Below, one piece after another: positions 1 to 8,596 of a DNA stretch of 64,000 bases. The DNA is taken from NCBI GenBank assembly GCA_050123155.1, contig JASFHP010000005.1, forward strand, positions 1-64,000, written 5' to 3'. Origin of the DNA: Bathyarchaeum sp050123155. GTDB taxonomy: Archaea; Thermoproteota; Bathyarchaeia; Bathyarchaeales; Bathyarchaeaceae. The notes below the pieces were generated by a model. It searched no databases, was not told the origin of the DNA, and worked only from the letters and a program-made list of their open reading frames with translations. Numbering within the stretch: the stretch's first letter is position 1; every line of letters starts with the position of its first letter. The position numbers and the translations under genes are program-made.

Positions 1-128
1 TTTATTAATGAGAATACCTAAATGTTGAATACACCCTTAGCGGAAACCTGAGCCATACTTCTTGCTTTACTCACCGAAACACGTTCTCCTAAACGGATTT
101 TTTACAGTTAGGTATTCTCATTAATAAA
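1..128. repeat. 128-bp unit with perfect 21-bp inverted ends
   Basis: Bases 1-21 and 108-128 are exact reverse complements (21 of 21), enclosing an 86-bp core with no open frame of note. The left arm starts at the first base of the window, so the true left boundary may lie outside. The arrangement fits a small non-autonomous transposable element (MITE-like) or a long-stem RNA. No target-site duplication can be judged because the left flank is missing. Bases 129-371 between this unit and the next gene are AT-rich and hold no convincing gene. Confidence 0.6.
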
Positions 129-383
129 TTGGTTCTATATGAAGAGAAAAAAGTAAACATGCAATTTCTAGACATTGTGTGCGTTCACGGATGTTCTAAA
201 ACGTGGATTTAAAAGCATAGCCTCCTTCTTTGTAGAATGAGATATCGTGTGAAGGGGAGAATGTTGTACAGGCCGATTGCTATCAGCTTCCTTTTTGTTT
301 CAGGCATTTCCTTATATCTGAAAAGAACAAACAGCATCTTAAGGACGGCGTGCATATTTTAAAAGAGGAGGTTGCTGTTACGG

Positions 384-824
384 ATGGAAGATGAAGCGGA
401 ATTCGATTATAAACTTAGGGGTAAAGCTTGGAAAGTTTATTGGCTTCTTTTGAAAAGCGGTCGGCCAATGAGTGTTCGCGAGGTTGAGAAAGCTCTCCGA
501 TTTAGCAGCCCCAGTGTGGCAAACCATCACCTTGAACAGTTGCGGCAGATGGGTTTGGTCAAAAGACAGAAAGTTGGAGGCAACTACGCCCTTGTTGGCA
601 AAGTTAAAATCGGTGTTCTCAGACACTTCGTCAAGCTGGGGAGACTTATGTTTCCCAGATACTTTTTTTACGCCATTTTCTCTTCAGTCTTCTACATAGC
701 CTACATAACGATATTGATGCAGGACTTCACAAGAGAAAACCTGTTCATCCTCTCTTTCGGGGCAATCGTCACGCTCATATTCTGGTACGAAGCCATCCGA
801 TTTTGGCGCTTGAAGCCCTTCTAG
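384..824 (+). CDS. Winged-helix regulator with two C-terminal membrane segments
   Basis: Residues ~15-78 read as an archaeal winged helix-turn-helix (SVREVEKAL, then PSVANHHLEQLRQMGLV as recognition helix, then a beta wing). Two hydrophobic helices follow at ~93-112 and ~119-139, so the DNA-binding domain would sit at the inner membrane face. I place the start at ATG 384. A GAGGAGG lies 12 bp upstream, and a TATA-like ATTTTAAA at 355-362 would also permit a leaderless message from about this point. An upstream TTG at 372 touches the ribosome-binding site and is unlikely. The next gene, in the same direction, is a large secreted beta-propeller protein, and a 7-1-7 palindrome lies between them. 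Membrane-bound one-component regulation of that gene is a reasonable inference. The ligand is unknown. Confidence 0.75.
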   Translation: MEDEAEFDYKLRGKAWKVYWLLLKSGRPMSVREVEKALRFSSPSVANHHLEQLRQMGLVKRQKVGGNYALVGKVKIGVLRHFVKLGRLMFPRYFFYAIFSSVFYIAYITILMQDFTRENLFILSFGAIVTLIFWYEAIRFWRLKPF

Positions 825-842
825 GCTGCTGTTCTAGTTTAT

Positions 843-877
843 GGAACAAATTGTTCCAAAGATTAGGATAAAATATA
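843..877 (+). promoter_or_regulatory. Palindromic operator candidate and TATA box of the beta-propeller gene
   Basis: GGAACAA-A-TTGTTCC at 843-857 is a perfect 7-1-7 inverted repeat. It sits just upstream of an AT-rich TATA-like element at 871-877 (AAATATA). Transcription would start about 25 bp later, near 899-901, at the start of the propeller gene. A dyad directly upstream of the promoter elements is where archaeal activators commonly bind. That the neighbouring winged-helix protein is the binder is inference. Confidence 0.5.
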
Positions 878-898
878 CTGCATTACTAGTATAGAGAA

Positions 899-3055
899 GT
901 GTGTTTAACGTTGCAGAGAGAAATCAAGAACAAAACCATTCGCTACGGAATTGCCGCACTGCTTTTAGCTTGTATATTAACAGCAACAGTTTACAACTTC
1001 GGAATTCAAACAATCATTCCGTCAGACCCAAACGTTCCCTCAGACTCTGACACTCCCTCAGACTCGAATCCACAAGACTCTGACGTTCCCTCAGACTCAA
1101 ACGTTCCGTCAGATTCCAATGTTCCCTCAGACTCCAATCCACAAGACTCTAACGTTCCGTCACAACCTAACACGCCGACACAGCCAAGCACTCCAACGAT
1201 ACCCAACTTTCCAAATCCCACTACTCCAGCCGTGTTTTCGGAACTCAAACAATTTTCAAGCTATGACGAACTTGAGACCTTCATTGAAGTAAACACCGAA
1301 AAAGCGGGAACAACAAACTACTTTTCGACCCGAACTTGGGACACTGCACCTTCTGGAGACATCGCAGCTTTTGGAGGAGCTGAAGCTGCCCAAGAAGATT
1401 ATTCCACAACCAACATTCAGGTTGAAGGAGTGGACGAGGCAGACATTGTGAAATCCGACGGCGAATACCTGTATATGGTTTCAACGCCGTACATCTACAT
1501 TTTGAAGGCTTACCCCGCTGACCAAGCTGAAGTGGTTTCCAAGATAGAATTCAACGAAACTTATGGTGTACAGATTTACGTTACTGAAGACAAGCTGGTG
1601 GTCTTGGCGAACTACTATCCATATTTAATGTATGAAACCTTTGGAGGCGAGAGTATAGACACTTTTATACCTTACCCTTATGTTGAAGAGACGTTTGTGA
1701 AGGTCTACGACATCACCGACAGAGCCAATCCTGTCCTGTCCAGAACCGTAACCGTTGACGGCACAATGTATGGCTCAAGAATGATAGGAGACTACGTTTA
1801 CATTGTTGTCAATCAGTTTATTATGCAGCCAGTATTCAACGGAACCGACACATACATGGAAGTGACGCTGCCTACAATCTCAGGCGACTACACTAGACAG
1901 ATACAGCCAACTGAAATATACTACATTGATGTCCCCGACACTTCTTACCAGCTAACAACAATCATCGCAGTCAACGTCATGAACGATGCGCAGGAGCCAA
2001 CCTATGAACCGTTCTTAACTGGATACTCGACAAACATGTACGTTTCACTGAATAACATGTATCTAGTGGCTCCAAACACAAACTGGTATTACATCTTAGA
2101 TGGCGAAGACGAACCCAGAGAGGAAAGCCTAGTTTACAGAATAGAACTCAACCAAGAACAAGTCAACATCCTCAGTGAAGGAACAGTTCCAGGCTACGTG
2201 CTCAATCAATTCAGCATGGACGAATATAATGGCTATTTCAGAGTAGCAACAACAACCAACAACTTTGGCTGGAGAACTTTTGCTGCAGAATCGACCTCCA
2301 AGAACAACGTTTACGTTCTCGACATGAACCTCGATATTGTCGGCGAACTCGAGGACCTTGCTCCGGGAGAACAGATTTACTCGGCGAGATTCATGGGAGC
2401 CAGACTCTACCTTGTAACCTTCAGGAACATTGACCCGCTCTTCGTGATAGACCTGTCAAGCCCCACAGCACCAACGGTTCTTGGATCACTTAAAGTAACA
2501 GGCTACTCAGGCTACCTTCATCCATACGACGAGAACCACATCATTGGAATAGGCAAAGAAACCGAAGCGGCTGACCGAGAAGACTTCGCATGGTATCAAG
2601 GCGTGAAAATATCGCTCTTTGACGTGAGCGACGTATCAAATCCCAAGGAAGTAGCTAAGTATGAAATAGGAGACAGAGGAACAACCTCTCCAATTCTAGA
2701 CGACCATAAGACTCTGCTGTTCGATAGAGAAAAGAACTTGCTGGTAATACCTGTTTTGGTGGCGCTAAAAGACCCCACAATGTACCCTGATGAACTGCCT
2801 GACTGGGCCTATGGAAAATACGTGTGGCAAGGCGCCTGCGTCTTCGACATATCCCCAGATGGAATTGAGTATAGAGGCGGAATCACTCACTTGGAAGACG
2901 GCGCTGACCTCGAGAACAACTACTGGCTCTATTCTGAATATTTTGTGGAGAGAACCCTCTACATAGGCAATGTGCTATACACTGTGTCGGACAAGCTAGT
3001 GAAAATGAATGATCTGGGAAGCTTGGATTCACTCAACGAAATCGAGCTTTCCTAA
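899..3055 (+). CDS. Secreted, membrane-anchored beta-propeller protein (PF09826-type)
   Basis: This is a 718-residue surface protein. A hydrophobic anchor spans ~14-34. A Ser/Pro/Asp/Asn-rich stalk follows to ~110. From ~140 to the end is a beta-propeller of the archaeal/bacterial 'beta propeller domain' family, recognisable by VEGVDEADIVKSDGEYLYMV, recurring VYDI..D..NP and LYLVTF blades, and HLYDENHIIGIGKE-like segments near 560. There is no catalytic motif, and the likely role is extracellular binding or adhesion. The start is uncertain: GTG at 899 lies at the predicted transcription start (leaderless), and TTG at 911 is the alternative. It follows the membrane winged-helix gene by 74 bp and has its own TATA box, so it is probably a separately regulated partner. 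Confidence 0.8.
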   Translation: MCLTLQREIKNKTIRYGIAALLLACILTATVYNFGIQTIIPSDPNVPSDSDTPSDSNPQDSDVPSDSNVPSDSNVPSDSNPQDSNVPSQPNTPTQPSTPTIPNFPNPTTPAVFSELKQFSSYDELETFIEVNTEKAGTTNYFSTRTWDTAPSGDIAAFGGAEAAQEDYSTTNIQVEGVDEADIVKSDGEYLYMVSTPYIYILKAYPADQAEVVSKIEFNETYGVQIYVTEDKLVVLANYYPYLMYETFGGESIDTFIPYPYVEETFVKVYDITDRANPVLSRTVTVDGTMYGSRMIGDYVYIVVNQFIMQPVFNGTDTYMEVTLPTISGDYTRQIQPTEIYYIDVPDTSYQLTTIIAVNVMNDAQEPTYEPFLTGYSTNMYVSLNNMYLVAPNTNWYYILDGEDEPREESLVYRIELNQEQVNILSEGTVPGYVLNQFSMDEYNGYFRVATTTNNFGWRTFAAESTSKNNVYVLDMNLDIVGELEDLAPGEQIYSARFMGARLYLVTFRNIDPLFVIDLSSPTAPTVLGSLKVTGYSGYLHPYDENHIIGIGKETEAADREDFAWYQGVKISLFDVSDVSNPKEVAKYEIGDRGTTSPILDDHKTLLFDREKNLLVIPVLVALKDPTMYPDELPDWAYGKYVWQGACVFDISPDGIEYRGGITHLEDGADLENNYWLYSEYFVERTLYIGNVLYTVSDKLVKMNDLGSLDSLNEIELS
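1018..1215 (+). repeat. Degenerate tandem 18-bp repeats coding a Ser/Pro/Asp stalk
   Basis: Within the propeller gene the DNA repeats units coding variants of NVPSDS, interrupted twice by NPQDSN, then grades into PTQPSTPTIP. The block from SDSNPQDS to the second NPQDSN looks internally duplicated. Such stalks are usually extended and glycosylated and lift the domain off the membrane. The copy number is likely to vary between strains (inference). Confidence 0.7.
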
Positions 3056-3134
3056 CCCAACTTTTTATTCACCCGAAGCTTGAAATCTAATAATCTCCTA
3101 TTTGTTTACACTTGTTCCATGGAGATAGGCTAGT

Positions 3135-3467
3135 ATGATTTCGGTGAAATCCTGCAAAGTGGTTGCCTACTTCAGCATAGCCCCTGTGGGAATCAAGTCA
3201 ACAAGTATGGGAAGTTATGTTGCGGCGGCGGTAGCGGCAATGAACGAGGTGAAAGATTTGAAGTGTGAAATTACCCCCATGGGAACAGTAATGGAGGCAG
3301 AAAGTCTAGAGACCATTTTTGAGGCGGTGAAGGCTGCTCACGAAGCCATCGTTGATAAAGGAATAGCTCGGGTTGAGTCAACTCTGATAATAGACGACAG
3401 AAGGGACAAGCCGCGAACCATGAAAGACAAAGTTAATTCAGTAAAAAAGCACATGAAAAAACTGTGA
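3135..3467 (+). CDS. MTH1187-family thiamine-binding protein
   Basis: This 110-residue protein matches the DUF77/MTH1187 (PF01910) family in length and pattern: an N-terminal strand VAYFSIAPVG, a TSMGSYVAAAV segment, the conserved ITPMGTVMEAESLETIFEAV, and the C-terminal basic tail after a RVESTLIIDDRRD strand. Members are ferredoxin-like and oligomeric, and have been shown or inferred to bind thiamine-related ligands. The start ATG follows GGAGATAG at a sensible distance. It is a single gene convergent with the downstream zinc-ribbon gene. Confidence 0.85.
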   Translation: MISVKSCKVVAYFSIAPVGIKSTSMGSYVAAAVAAMNEVKDLKCEITPMGTVMEAESLETIFEAVKAAHEAIVDKGIARVESTLIIDDRRDKPRTMKDKVNSVKKHMKKL

Positions 3468-3513
3468 ACTATGGCGCTAAACGTAAAAAATCCTACAATA
3501 ATAGGAAGCTACT

Positions 3514-3786
3514 CTAGTTAGAAGCATCCACCTCGAGGATAGAAAAACCAGTTAGACGTATTCGGCTTCCACACTTGTTGCATTGAATCAGCATCTCTTC
3601 CAAAACATCATTTCTAACAGTCTCCTCAACAATAGTGTAAACATTCTCTGACTCATCCTCAGGAGAAATGATGGCTCCACATTTTGGGCAAGGAAAATCG
3701 CCATTCCCATCAATTTTGGTTAGATCCAGTTCAGTCACCAGCACCTGCTTTGTCTGTTTCCTTTTTTGAGCAGCCGTTTCAGCCAA
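3514..3786 (-). CDS. Small zinc-ribbon protein, unknown function
   Basis: This 90-residue protein carries two CxxC knuckles, CPKCG at ~33 and CNKCG at ~67, spaced like a single zinc ribbon with an acidic insert (EDESENV). The lysine-rich N-terminus and lack of other domains suggest a nucleic-acid or transcription-associated ribbon, but I cannot name the family. The start is TTG at 3786, preceded by GAGGGAT at good spacing. A TATA-like TTAATAAGG about 50 bp upstream would provide its own promoter. Confidence 0.7.
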   Translation of the reverse strand: MAETAAQKRKQTKQVLVTELDLTKIDGNGDFPCPKCGAIISPEDESENVYTIVEETVRNDVLEEMLIQCNKCGSRIRLTGFSILEVDASN

Positions 3787-4153
3787 TCATAATCCCTCAC
3801 AGAGTAGAAGAAATGAAAGATGTATTACTACCTTATTAACATGCAGGAAACACACACGTATATCCCTAACAACACATACCTTTCCAGAGACAGCCCAAAA
3901 TTTTTAAATCACAAATAGAAAAAGAAAACAACACAGTTCCCCCAGTAAACAGTTTCTTGTCAGTTAACATTATCCGGATTACCCAACAATGCAACACAGA
4001 GACTTGACAAGTCGCCCTCTATCTCTATGCAAACATGATTACGACTTTCAATTTTTGATCGAGATCACGAAGGGTTGTAGTCTCTTGGTGAGAAGCGTGG
4101 TTTTTGTGTTTGCTGTTTTTAGTGAATTGAGAGTGTTACGAAGAGGCTAAATA
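3787..4153. other. Intergenic, 367 bp, no gene seen
   Basis: AT-rich spacer between the 5' end of the zinc-ribbon gene and the 3' end of the glycan cluster. It holds the promoter of the zinc-ribbon gene at its left end. No open frame, tRNA or strong hairpin was recognised in the rest. Confidence 0.5.
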
Positions 4154-5518
4154 TTAGCTAGACTTTAGAGGTTTTCCCAAACATTTGTAAAGTATTGTGT
4201 TTTTTAATTTTGTGGAATCAATGAAATTTTTTGCATCTATAAGGCAGCAGCTTGGTGAGAGTTTATTTATTTTGTCTTCGATGTTGTTTTCTCTAAAATA
4301 GGAGTGGTCAACAAGCAAAATTATGCAGTCTTTATCTCTGATTGTTTCTTCTAGGCTTCCAGTTTTTGTGCCAAAAGTTTCGGCAGTTAAAGGATCAAAC
4401 GTCATGATTTCTTTTGAAGTTTTGCTCAATTCGGTAATTAGTGTTTTTGAAGGAGTCCGCCTTATATCGAGTACATCTTTTTTATATGTGACACCCAGAA
4501 TAGCAAAACTTGAGTCTTGCATAGTTTTGTCTCGGATTTTGAGGGCTTTTTCTGCCATGTGAATTACATAAAGTGGCCTGTTTCGGTTTATGGAGGCTGC
4601 TTCTTCTATGAATTCAATAGTTGCACCCATTTTTCTTGCCTTATATAATAAATAAAATGGGTCTTTTGGAATACAATGACCACCGACGCCTGGTCCCGGA
4701 TAATGAGGCAAAAATCCGAAGGGTTTTGATGCAGCTGCATCAATAGTTTCCCATATGTCTATTTCTAATTCCTCAAAGAATTTTGAAAGCTCATTAATAA
4801 GTGCGATGTTAACGCTTCTGAAAATATTTTCCAACATTTTTGTAGCTTCTGCAACCTTCAGAGAAGACACTGGAACCACTTTTTCAACGATTTGAGAGAA
4901 TAATAAACAGGTTATTTCAGTGCTTTCTTCATTTAGCCCCCCTACAATCTTTGGTATGATTGTTATGTTCCATTTTTTGTTACCTGGGTCAATTCGTTCA
5001 GGAGAGAAAGATAAATAAAAATCGTCTCCAGCTCGAAGACCTGAGGTTTCTAGTAACGGTTTAACTATTTCTTCTGTTGCTCCGGGATAGATTGTGCTCT
5101 CTATTATCACCAATGTTTGTTTTCTAATAAATTTGGAGATTGTTTTACAAGTGGTTTTTAGAAAGAATAAGTTTGGGGCATCATCATTTAATGGGGTTGG
5201 TACATCAACGATAAAAACATCAGCGTTTTCTAGGATTTTTTCTTGGTTAGAAACTTTCAAATTATTTGATATTTCAGATAATACTTTTTGCTTGTTTACC
5301 TCATCGGTTGGCAGAATTGAGGAAAGTTCCGAAAGGGCCTTACCCTGCTTTATATCATCTAATCTTTTACTGTTAATGTCGTAGCCGAGGGTTTGGAATC
5401 CATTCTTGGCAAATAGAGAAGCCATTGGATACCCAACATGCCCTAACCCTAAGATTGAAACAGAAATCGTCTTGTTTTTGATTTTTTGTTTCAACATCAT
5501 GATTTGTATATTAGACAT
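4154..5518 (-). CDS. wecC: Nucleotide-sugar dehydrogenase (UDP-ManNAc/UDP-Glc dehydrogenase family)
   Basis: This 454-residue enzyme has the full family architecture: NAD-binding GLGHVG at 24-29, STIYPGATEE near 141-150, SPERIDPGN at 172-180, and the catalytic motif GVGGHCIPKDP with nucleophile Cys282. It oxidises the C6 hydroxyl of a UDP-sugar to the uronate with two NAD+. WecB is encoded 22 kb away in the same window, so UDP-ManNAc is the most likely substrate; UDP-glucose or UDP-GlcNAc are alternatives. It is the last gene of the minus-strand sugar cluster, 72 bp downstream of an epimerase gene. Function at family level is secure; substrate is inferred. Confidence 0.85.
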   Translation of the reverse strand: MSNIQIMMLKQKIKNKTISVSILGLGHVGYPMASLFAKNGFQTLGYDINSKRLDDIKQGKALSELSSILPTDEVNKQKVLSEISNNLKVSNQEKILENADVFIVDVPTPLNDDAPNLFFLKTTCKTISKFIRKQTLVIIESTIYPGATEEIVKPLLETSGLRAGDDFYLSFSPERIDPGNKKWNITIIPKIVGGLNEESTEITCLLFSQIVEKVVPVSSLKVAEATKMLENIFRSVNIALINELSKFFEELEIDIWETIDAAASKPFGFLPHYPGPGVGGHCIPKDPFYLLYKARKMGATIEFIEEAASINRNRPLYVIHMAEKALKIRDKTMQDSSFAILGVTYKKDVLDIRRTPSKTLITELSKTSKEIMTFDPLTAETFGTKTGSLEETIRDKDCIILLVDHSYFRENNIEDKINKLSPSCCLIDAKNFIDSTKLKNTILYKCLGKPLKSS

Positions 5519-5590
5519 GTTTTTTCGGAAGTGCTGATGCTACACCCAAGTCCAAGCGTTTTTATGAAAAACCGTGTTATGCCTATTTTT

Positions 5591-6478
5591 TCAGCTCGCA
5601 TTTATAAATTCCACATAATTATTTAGACCTTTGGAAAAAGCCACTTTTGGCGTCCAACCTAGAACTTTCTCTGCTCGGTCTATGCTAACAATCACGCCTT
5701 TGAAATCATTTGGTCTTGGTTTTTCTCTTGAGACATTTAGAGAACCAAATATCTTTTCAAGATTTTCAATGATAGTATTAATTGTTACAAATTCTGCTCC
5801 GGCAAGATTGAAAATTTGGTTTTTGCCTTCAGGTTTCATAGAAGCAATGTTTCCTTCAGCCAAGTCTTCTATGTATATAAAACATCTGCCTTGGGTCCCA
5901 TCTCCAAAGACTGTTATTGGTTCTTTGTTCATGGCTTTTCGTGCAAAGATGGCGATTGCCATATTCGATCTCATTCTGGTGCCATACGGTATGTCATATC
6001 TCAGTATAGTATAGGGTTGTCCGAAATGTTCATGCCATGCATAGACTAATTGTTCTTGTCCAATCTTAGTTTTTGTATATACATGATCGGGGAGAGGCAA
6101 TGACGATTCTTCATTAACCACTTCTTCAGTTTTGCCGTAAACCCAAGTCGTGGAGGCCAAAATTATCCTTTCCACTTCGCGAGATGTGCACGCTCTAAGT
6201 ATGTTGACTGTTCCAACTTCATTGATATTTATACAGGCGTAAGGGTCAGAAATGGCAACACCGACATCAGCTATGGCAGCTAGGTGGTAAATTGTTTCAA
6301 CATCTTTGCAAGCCAGAAGGAGATCATTTTGGTTAAGTAGGTTCCCTCTGAACCATTCAATATCCTCTCTCAGCGGTTTTATTTGATCAAACACTCGTAC
6401 GTCGTATCCTTTTTCCACCAATTTATCCGTTACGTGACCACCTATGAAGCCAGAACCTCCGGTTACAAGAACAACTAT
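5591..6478 (-). CDS. NAD-dependent sugar epimerase/dehydratase (extended SDR) with apparent AUA start
   Basis: Extended SDR with STTWVYG and a canonical Y-x-x-x-K (YTKTK), so it is a likely UDP-sugar 4-epimerase or dehydratase. The first canonical start codon in frame is TTG at 6421, but that would remove the Rossmann nucleotide-binding loop. The frame upstream encodes IVVLVTGGSGFIGG, the standard N-terminus of the family. Between the stop of the upstream aminotransferase gene (TGA 6487-6485, in the same frame) and TTG 6421 there is no ATG, GTG or TTG. An ATA at 6478 sits 6 nt after GGTGA, an ideal ribosome-binding site, and gives exactly the usual N-terminus. I annotate from there. Readthrough of the TGA or a local sequence error are the alternatives. 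Confidence 0.8.
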   Translation of the reverse strand: MVVLVTGGSGFIGGHVTDKLVEKGYDVRVFDQIKPLREDIEWFRGNLLNQNDLLLACKDVETIYHLAAIADVGVAISDPYACININEVGTVNILRACTSREVERIILASTTWVYGKTEEVVNEESSLPLPDHVYTKTKIGQEQLVYAWHEHFGQPYTILRYDIPYGTRMRSNMAIAIFARKAMNKEPITVFGDGTQGRCFIYIEDLAEGNIASMKPEGKNQIFNLAGAEFVTINTIIENLEKIFGSLNVSREKPRPNDFKGVIVSIDRAEKVLGWTPKVAFSKGLNNYVEFINAS

Positions 6479-6484
6479 TCTAGG

Positions 6485-7624
6485 TCACCCTATTTTAGAT
6501 AAGACCTTTCTAACATTCTTGACAACATACTCAACCTCTTTTAGTGTAAGTTGAGTGTACATAGGAAGTGCTATCATTCTTCCGCATACATCTTCAGAAT
6601 TGGGAAAATCTCCTTTCCTAGTTCCTAGAAGTTTTTGGTATATTGGCTGCATATGTAGTGGTGGCCAATAAACTTCTCCACCACATTTCACGCCGTGCGA
6701 TCTTAGAATCTCCTTAAACTTCTGTCTATTCACTTCAGGTTTCAGCAAAGCAATGTACTTGTAATAGTTGTTGAGAATGTTTTTTTGATTTTTTAGAGGG
6801 TGTATCCCAGTTAATTTAACTAATTCTTCGTCGTAATGTTTTGCGATTTTGTTACGTTTTTCGACTATTTCACTCAATCTTTTAAGTTGAACTAATCCTA
6901 TCGCAGCGCTTATTTCATCAATCCTCCAATTGTAACCAAGCTCCACAATTAAATTGCTATTGAACCGCTCCTTGCCTTGATCTCTAAAGATTTTCGCTTT
7001 GTTAGCTAATTTGATATTGTCCGTTGTGATCATTCCGCCTTCACCAGTTGTTATAACTTTTGTAGGGTAAAAACTGAAACATCCAACGTCACCTAATGAA
7101 CCGGCAAATTTGTCACCAGTTTTACTTCCATGAGCGTGTGCAGCATCCTCAATTAACCAGAGATTATTTCCTTTACAAAAATTCTTTATTTTTTCAATTT
7201 CGGGGCAAACAAGTCCAGCTGAATGTACAACAATCACGGCACGTGTTTTTGATGTGAAATGTTTTTCAATCTCGGGTTTCGTTATACACAATGTGTCAGG
7301 GTCTATGTCAGTTAGTACAGGTTTTCCTCCTGAAAAAAATACAGCTGCGGCTGTTGCCGTAAAAGTATTTGTTGGAACAATCACCTCATCGCCTTTATCA
7401 ATGCCGATACAGCGAAGTACTATCTCAAGGGCACTTGTTCCAGAGTTCACAGCGACGGCACAGTTTACTCGAGTAAAGGAAGAAAATTCCTTCTCAAAGT
7501 TGTTTGTATACTTTCCCATTGTGAGCATACCTGATTTCAAAATTTCTTTTACAGATCTCTTAATTTCAGCTATATCTTCTGGTGGAAAATAAGGTCTAAC
7601 TGGTGGGATGCTTTTGATTAACAT
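6485..7624 (-). CDS. DegT/DnrJ/EryC1/StrS-family PLP aminotransferase
   Basis: This 379-residue sugar aminotransferase has N-terminal PVRPYFPPEDI, the PLP phosphate region SGTSALEIVL (~61-70), Asp160 in LIEDAAHAHG, and the Schiff-base lysine in CFSFYPTKVITTGEGG (Lys189). It transfers an amino group from glutamate to a 3- or 4-keto nucleotide sugar. Its TGA is followed in frame, without a gap, by the epimerase reading frame. The two very likely act in sequence on one nucleotide sugar. A 204-bp spacer upstream (7625-7828) separates it from the methyltransferase gene and may hold a promoter. Confidence 0.88.
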   Translation of the reverse strand: MLIKSIPPVRPYFPPEDIAEIKRSVKEILKSGMLTMGKYTNNFEKEFSSFTRVNCAVAVNSGTSALEIVLRCIGIDKGDEVIVPTNTFTATAAAVFFSGGKPVLTDIDPDTLCITKPEIEKHFTSKTRAVIVVHSAGLVCPEIEKIKNFCKGNNLWLIEDAAHAHGSKTGDKFAGSLGDVGCFSFYPTKVITTGEGGMITTDNIKLANKAKIFRDQGKERFNSNLIVELGYNWRIDEISAAIGLVQLKRLSEIVEKRNKIAKHYDEELVKLTGIHPLKNQKNILNNYYKYIALLKPEVNRQKFKEILRSHGVKCGGEVYWPPLHMQPIYQKLLGTRKGDFPNSEDVCGRMIALPMYTQLTLKEVEYVVKNVRKVLSKIG

Positions 7625-7828
7625 TTCCTCTTTGTATACATTTTAGAAAGCATAACGACTGTTACTCATTTGAATTACGAAACCTGAGAAAAAACACCTT
7701 ATTTACCTCATCCCCAGCGACTGAAGAAATTTTAACTTCAAAGCACATGTATAATAATCGGGCAAATAAACATCCGCAAATGCCGTGTTTTTTTGTCTAT
7801 GAAAAATTAACCAATGACCGAACTGTTT

Positions 7829-8563
7829 TTACAGATCACGAAATTTAGCAGGATTTGTTTTGACATAAAGAAGGAATCTCGAAGATGATGCTTTCGACGT
7901 CACACATATACGTGATGGATTGATTGAGAGCACCTTCACACATAGGCCAGTGAAAGGTGAAAATATTTTTTTCGGAGTGTGGTAGTAAAGTGGAGTTGCT
8001 CCTTTTTTGCAGATGTTCAAAGTCAGCAACTTAAACAAATGTACAAACCAGTGTGTGAAATTTCTTGGATTGAAGAGATTTATACAATCCAGTACTAACG
8101 TTTCTTTACAGACTCTTAGCATTTCGCAACAAGCGCCGTTATAATTGGGAACATACCACAGATTATGCATATTCAGTATGCCATCGAATTGCTTTTCTTT
8201 GAAAGGCAAATATTGCATATCAGCTAGGACCGGCTCGATTTTTTCATCTAACTCTTCCAGCTTTGCTCGTTCTTTTATTTTTTTGACCATTTTCTTAGTC
8301 ATGTCGATTGTAACAATTAATGCATATGACCTCGACTTTGCTAGTTGTAACGAAAAACGACCATTCCCAGCTCCACAGTCGAGAAAAAAGACACGCTCTT
8401 GTAGGTACTCAGTAAGGTCTCTTTGTACCAATTCCAAAGCAAAGCACTCATATTTTGTAAGGAGAAGGGGATAGTTGCTCCATTTATCTATCTCGTTGCC
8501 AAGATTGGAATATTTGTTAACAGATGTAATGAGTTTTCTTAAAAATTTGGAATGTGCTCTCAA
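7829..8563 (-). CDS. Class I SAM-dependent methyltransferase
   Basis: This 244-residue Methyltransf_11/25-type protein has motif I FLDCGAGNGRFSLQLA (~80-95), an acidic loop IDMTKKMV, motif ADMQYLPF, and post-motif FDGILNMHNLWYV. The C-terminal third is basic and poor in recognisable features. The UUG start at 8563 is the first available after an in-frame stop. It sits in the sugar cluster 34 bp after the kinase-like gene, so O-methylation of a glycan or lipid carrier is a reasonable guess. The substrate cannot be read from sequence. Confidence 0.75.
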   Translation of the reverse strand: MRAHSKFLRKLITSVNKYSNLGNEIDKWSNYPLLLTKYECFALELVQRDLTEYLQERVFFLDCGAGNGRFSLQLAKSRSYALIVTIDMTKKMVKKIKERAKLEELDEKIEPVLADMQYLPFKEKQFDGILNMHNLWYVPNYNGACCEMLRVCKETLVLDCINLFNPRNFTHWFVHLFKLLTLNICKKGATPLYYHTPKKIFSPFTGLCVKVLSINPSRICVTSKASSSRFLLYVKTNPAKFRDL

Positions 8564-8596
8564 GCTTGTATAGGCCTAATAACTTTCAAGAACAAC

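Noticed and set aside
237..362. 41-codon plus-strand frame just upstream of the winged-helix gene
   Set aside because: No ribosome-binding site at its ATG, one weak hydrophobic stretch, no family pattern; probably chance.
1036..1170. Short regular repeats resembling a CRISPR-like array
   Set aside because: The repeats are in frame and code a Ser/Pro/Asp stalk with no unique spacers.
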